A stretch of DNA of 13,035 nucleotides from CAZDET01 sp964504335 (GTDB lineage Bacteria > Bacteroidota > Bacteroidia > Chitinophagales > Saprospiraceae). The number at the start of each line of letters is the position of its first letter. Positions within the stretch are counted from its first letter, which is position 1. The position numbers and the translations under genes are program-made. Positions 12,990-13,035 of the stretch are shown here, piece by piece. The stretch covers positions 1 to 13,035 of the forward strand of contig CAZDET010000101.1 in assembly GCA_964504335.1 (NCBI GenBank), read 5' to 3'. The notes beneath the pieces are model-generated. The model was given only the letters and a program-made list of their open reading frames with translations, made no database searches and was not told the origin of the DNA.

Positions 12990-13035
12990 CGTTCTCACAA
13001 AATAGCCCACGTTTTCACACGGCCGTTTCCATTGC

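Larger units (their letters stand above)
12794..13035. other. Right-edge non-coding region
   Basis: 242 bp with no supported gene. A 15-codon ATG frame at 12840-12887 and a 97-aa minus-strand frame show no coding character. The right part holds a promoter (12927-12957) and a leader hairpin (12973-12989), so the region most likely serves a plus-strand gene beginning beyond the window. Confidence 0.5.

Overview
The window looks like chromosomal DNA from a Bacteroidota bacterium, most likely a marine, Lewinella-like member of the Saprospiria. Four things suggest this: no clear Shine-Dalgarno sequences; a good match to the Bacteroidota -7/-33 promoter (TAnnTTTG with an upstream TTG) near the right edge; a YebC protein with the Bacteroidota-style MGRAFEYRKERKMKRW start; and a BetR-like helix-turn-helix regulator. 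The genus is inference from protein style, not from a search.

Left half (1-7985), accessory in character. A 626-aa metal-dependent amidohydrolase with an extra N-terminal domain (minus strand) is divergent from a small CAP/SCP-domain putative lipoprotein; their start codons are one base apart. A LuxR/NarL-type regulator with a degenerate receiver domain follows. Next is a divergent pair: a 352-aa protein with about three membrane segments (minus) and an 1110-aa caspase-like (C14) protein (plus). The large protein keeps its caspase His/Cys dyad (H80/C142). It ends in an alpha/beta-hydrolase domain whose nucleophile elbow reads AHGMGG, so the expected serine is glycine. This pair, set off by GTGTGR hexamer repeats, is the best candidate in the window for an undescribed system, possibly a membrane-linked caspase effector. 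Its function cannot be read from sequence alone.

Right half (7986-13035), mostly housekeeping. A short DUF721/DciA-like protein is followed by nucleoside uptake and salvage: a NupC-type CNT transporter (minus) divergent from uridine kinase (plus), around a symmetrical AT-rich promoter region. A YebC/TACO1-family protein comes next. A 162-bp fold-back element with 15-bp terminal inverted repeats and TAA duplications, probably a MITE, sits 43 bp upstream of yebC. A long AT-rich gap with a possible 56-aa ORF then leads to a BetR-like regulator. The right edge carries a promoter and leader hairpin for a gene outside the window.

Two classes of short intergenic repeat recur. One is a hexamer (GTGTGR) around the membrane-protein gene. 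The other is an octamer (consensus NYAATGTG) beside DUF721, uridine kinase and yebC. Several tracts run directly into stop or start codons, and inverted copies sit between convergent or divergent genes. No rRNA, tRNA, CRISPR array or intact transposase gene was seen.
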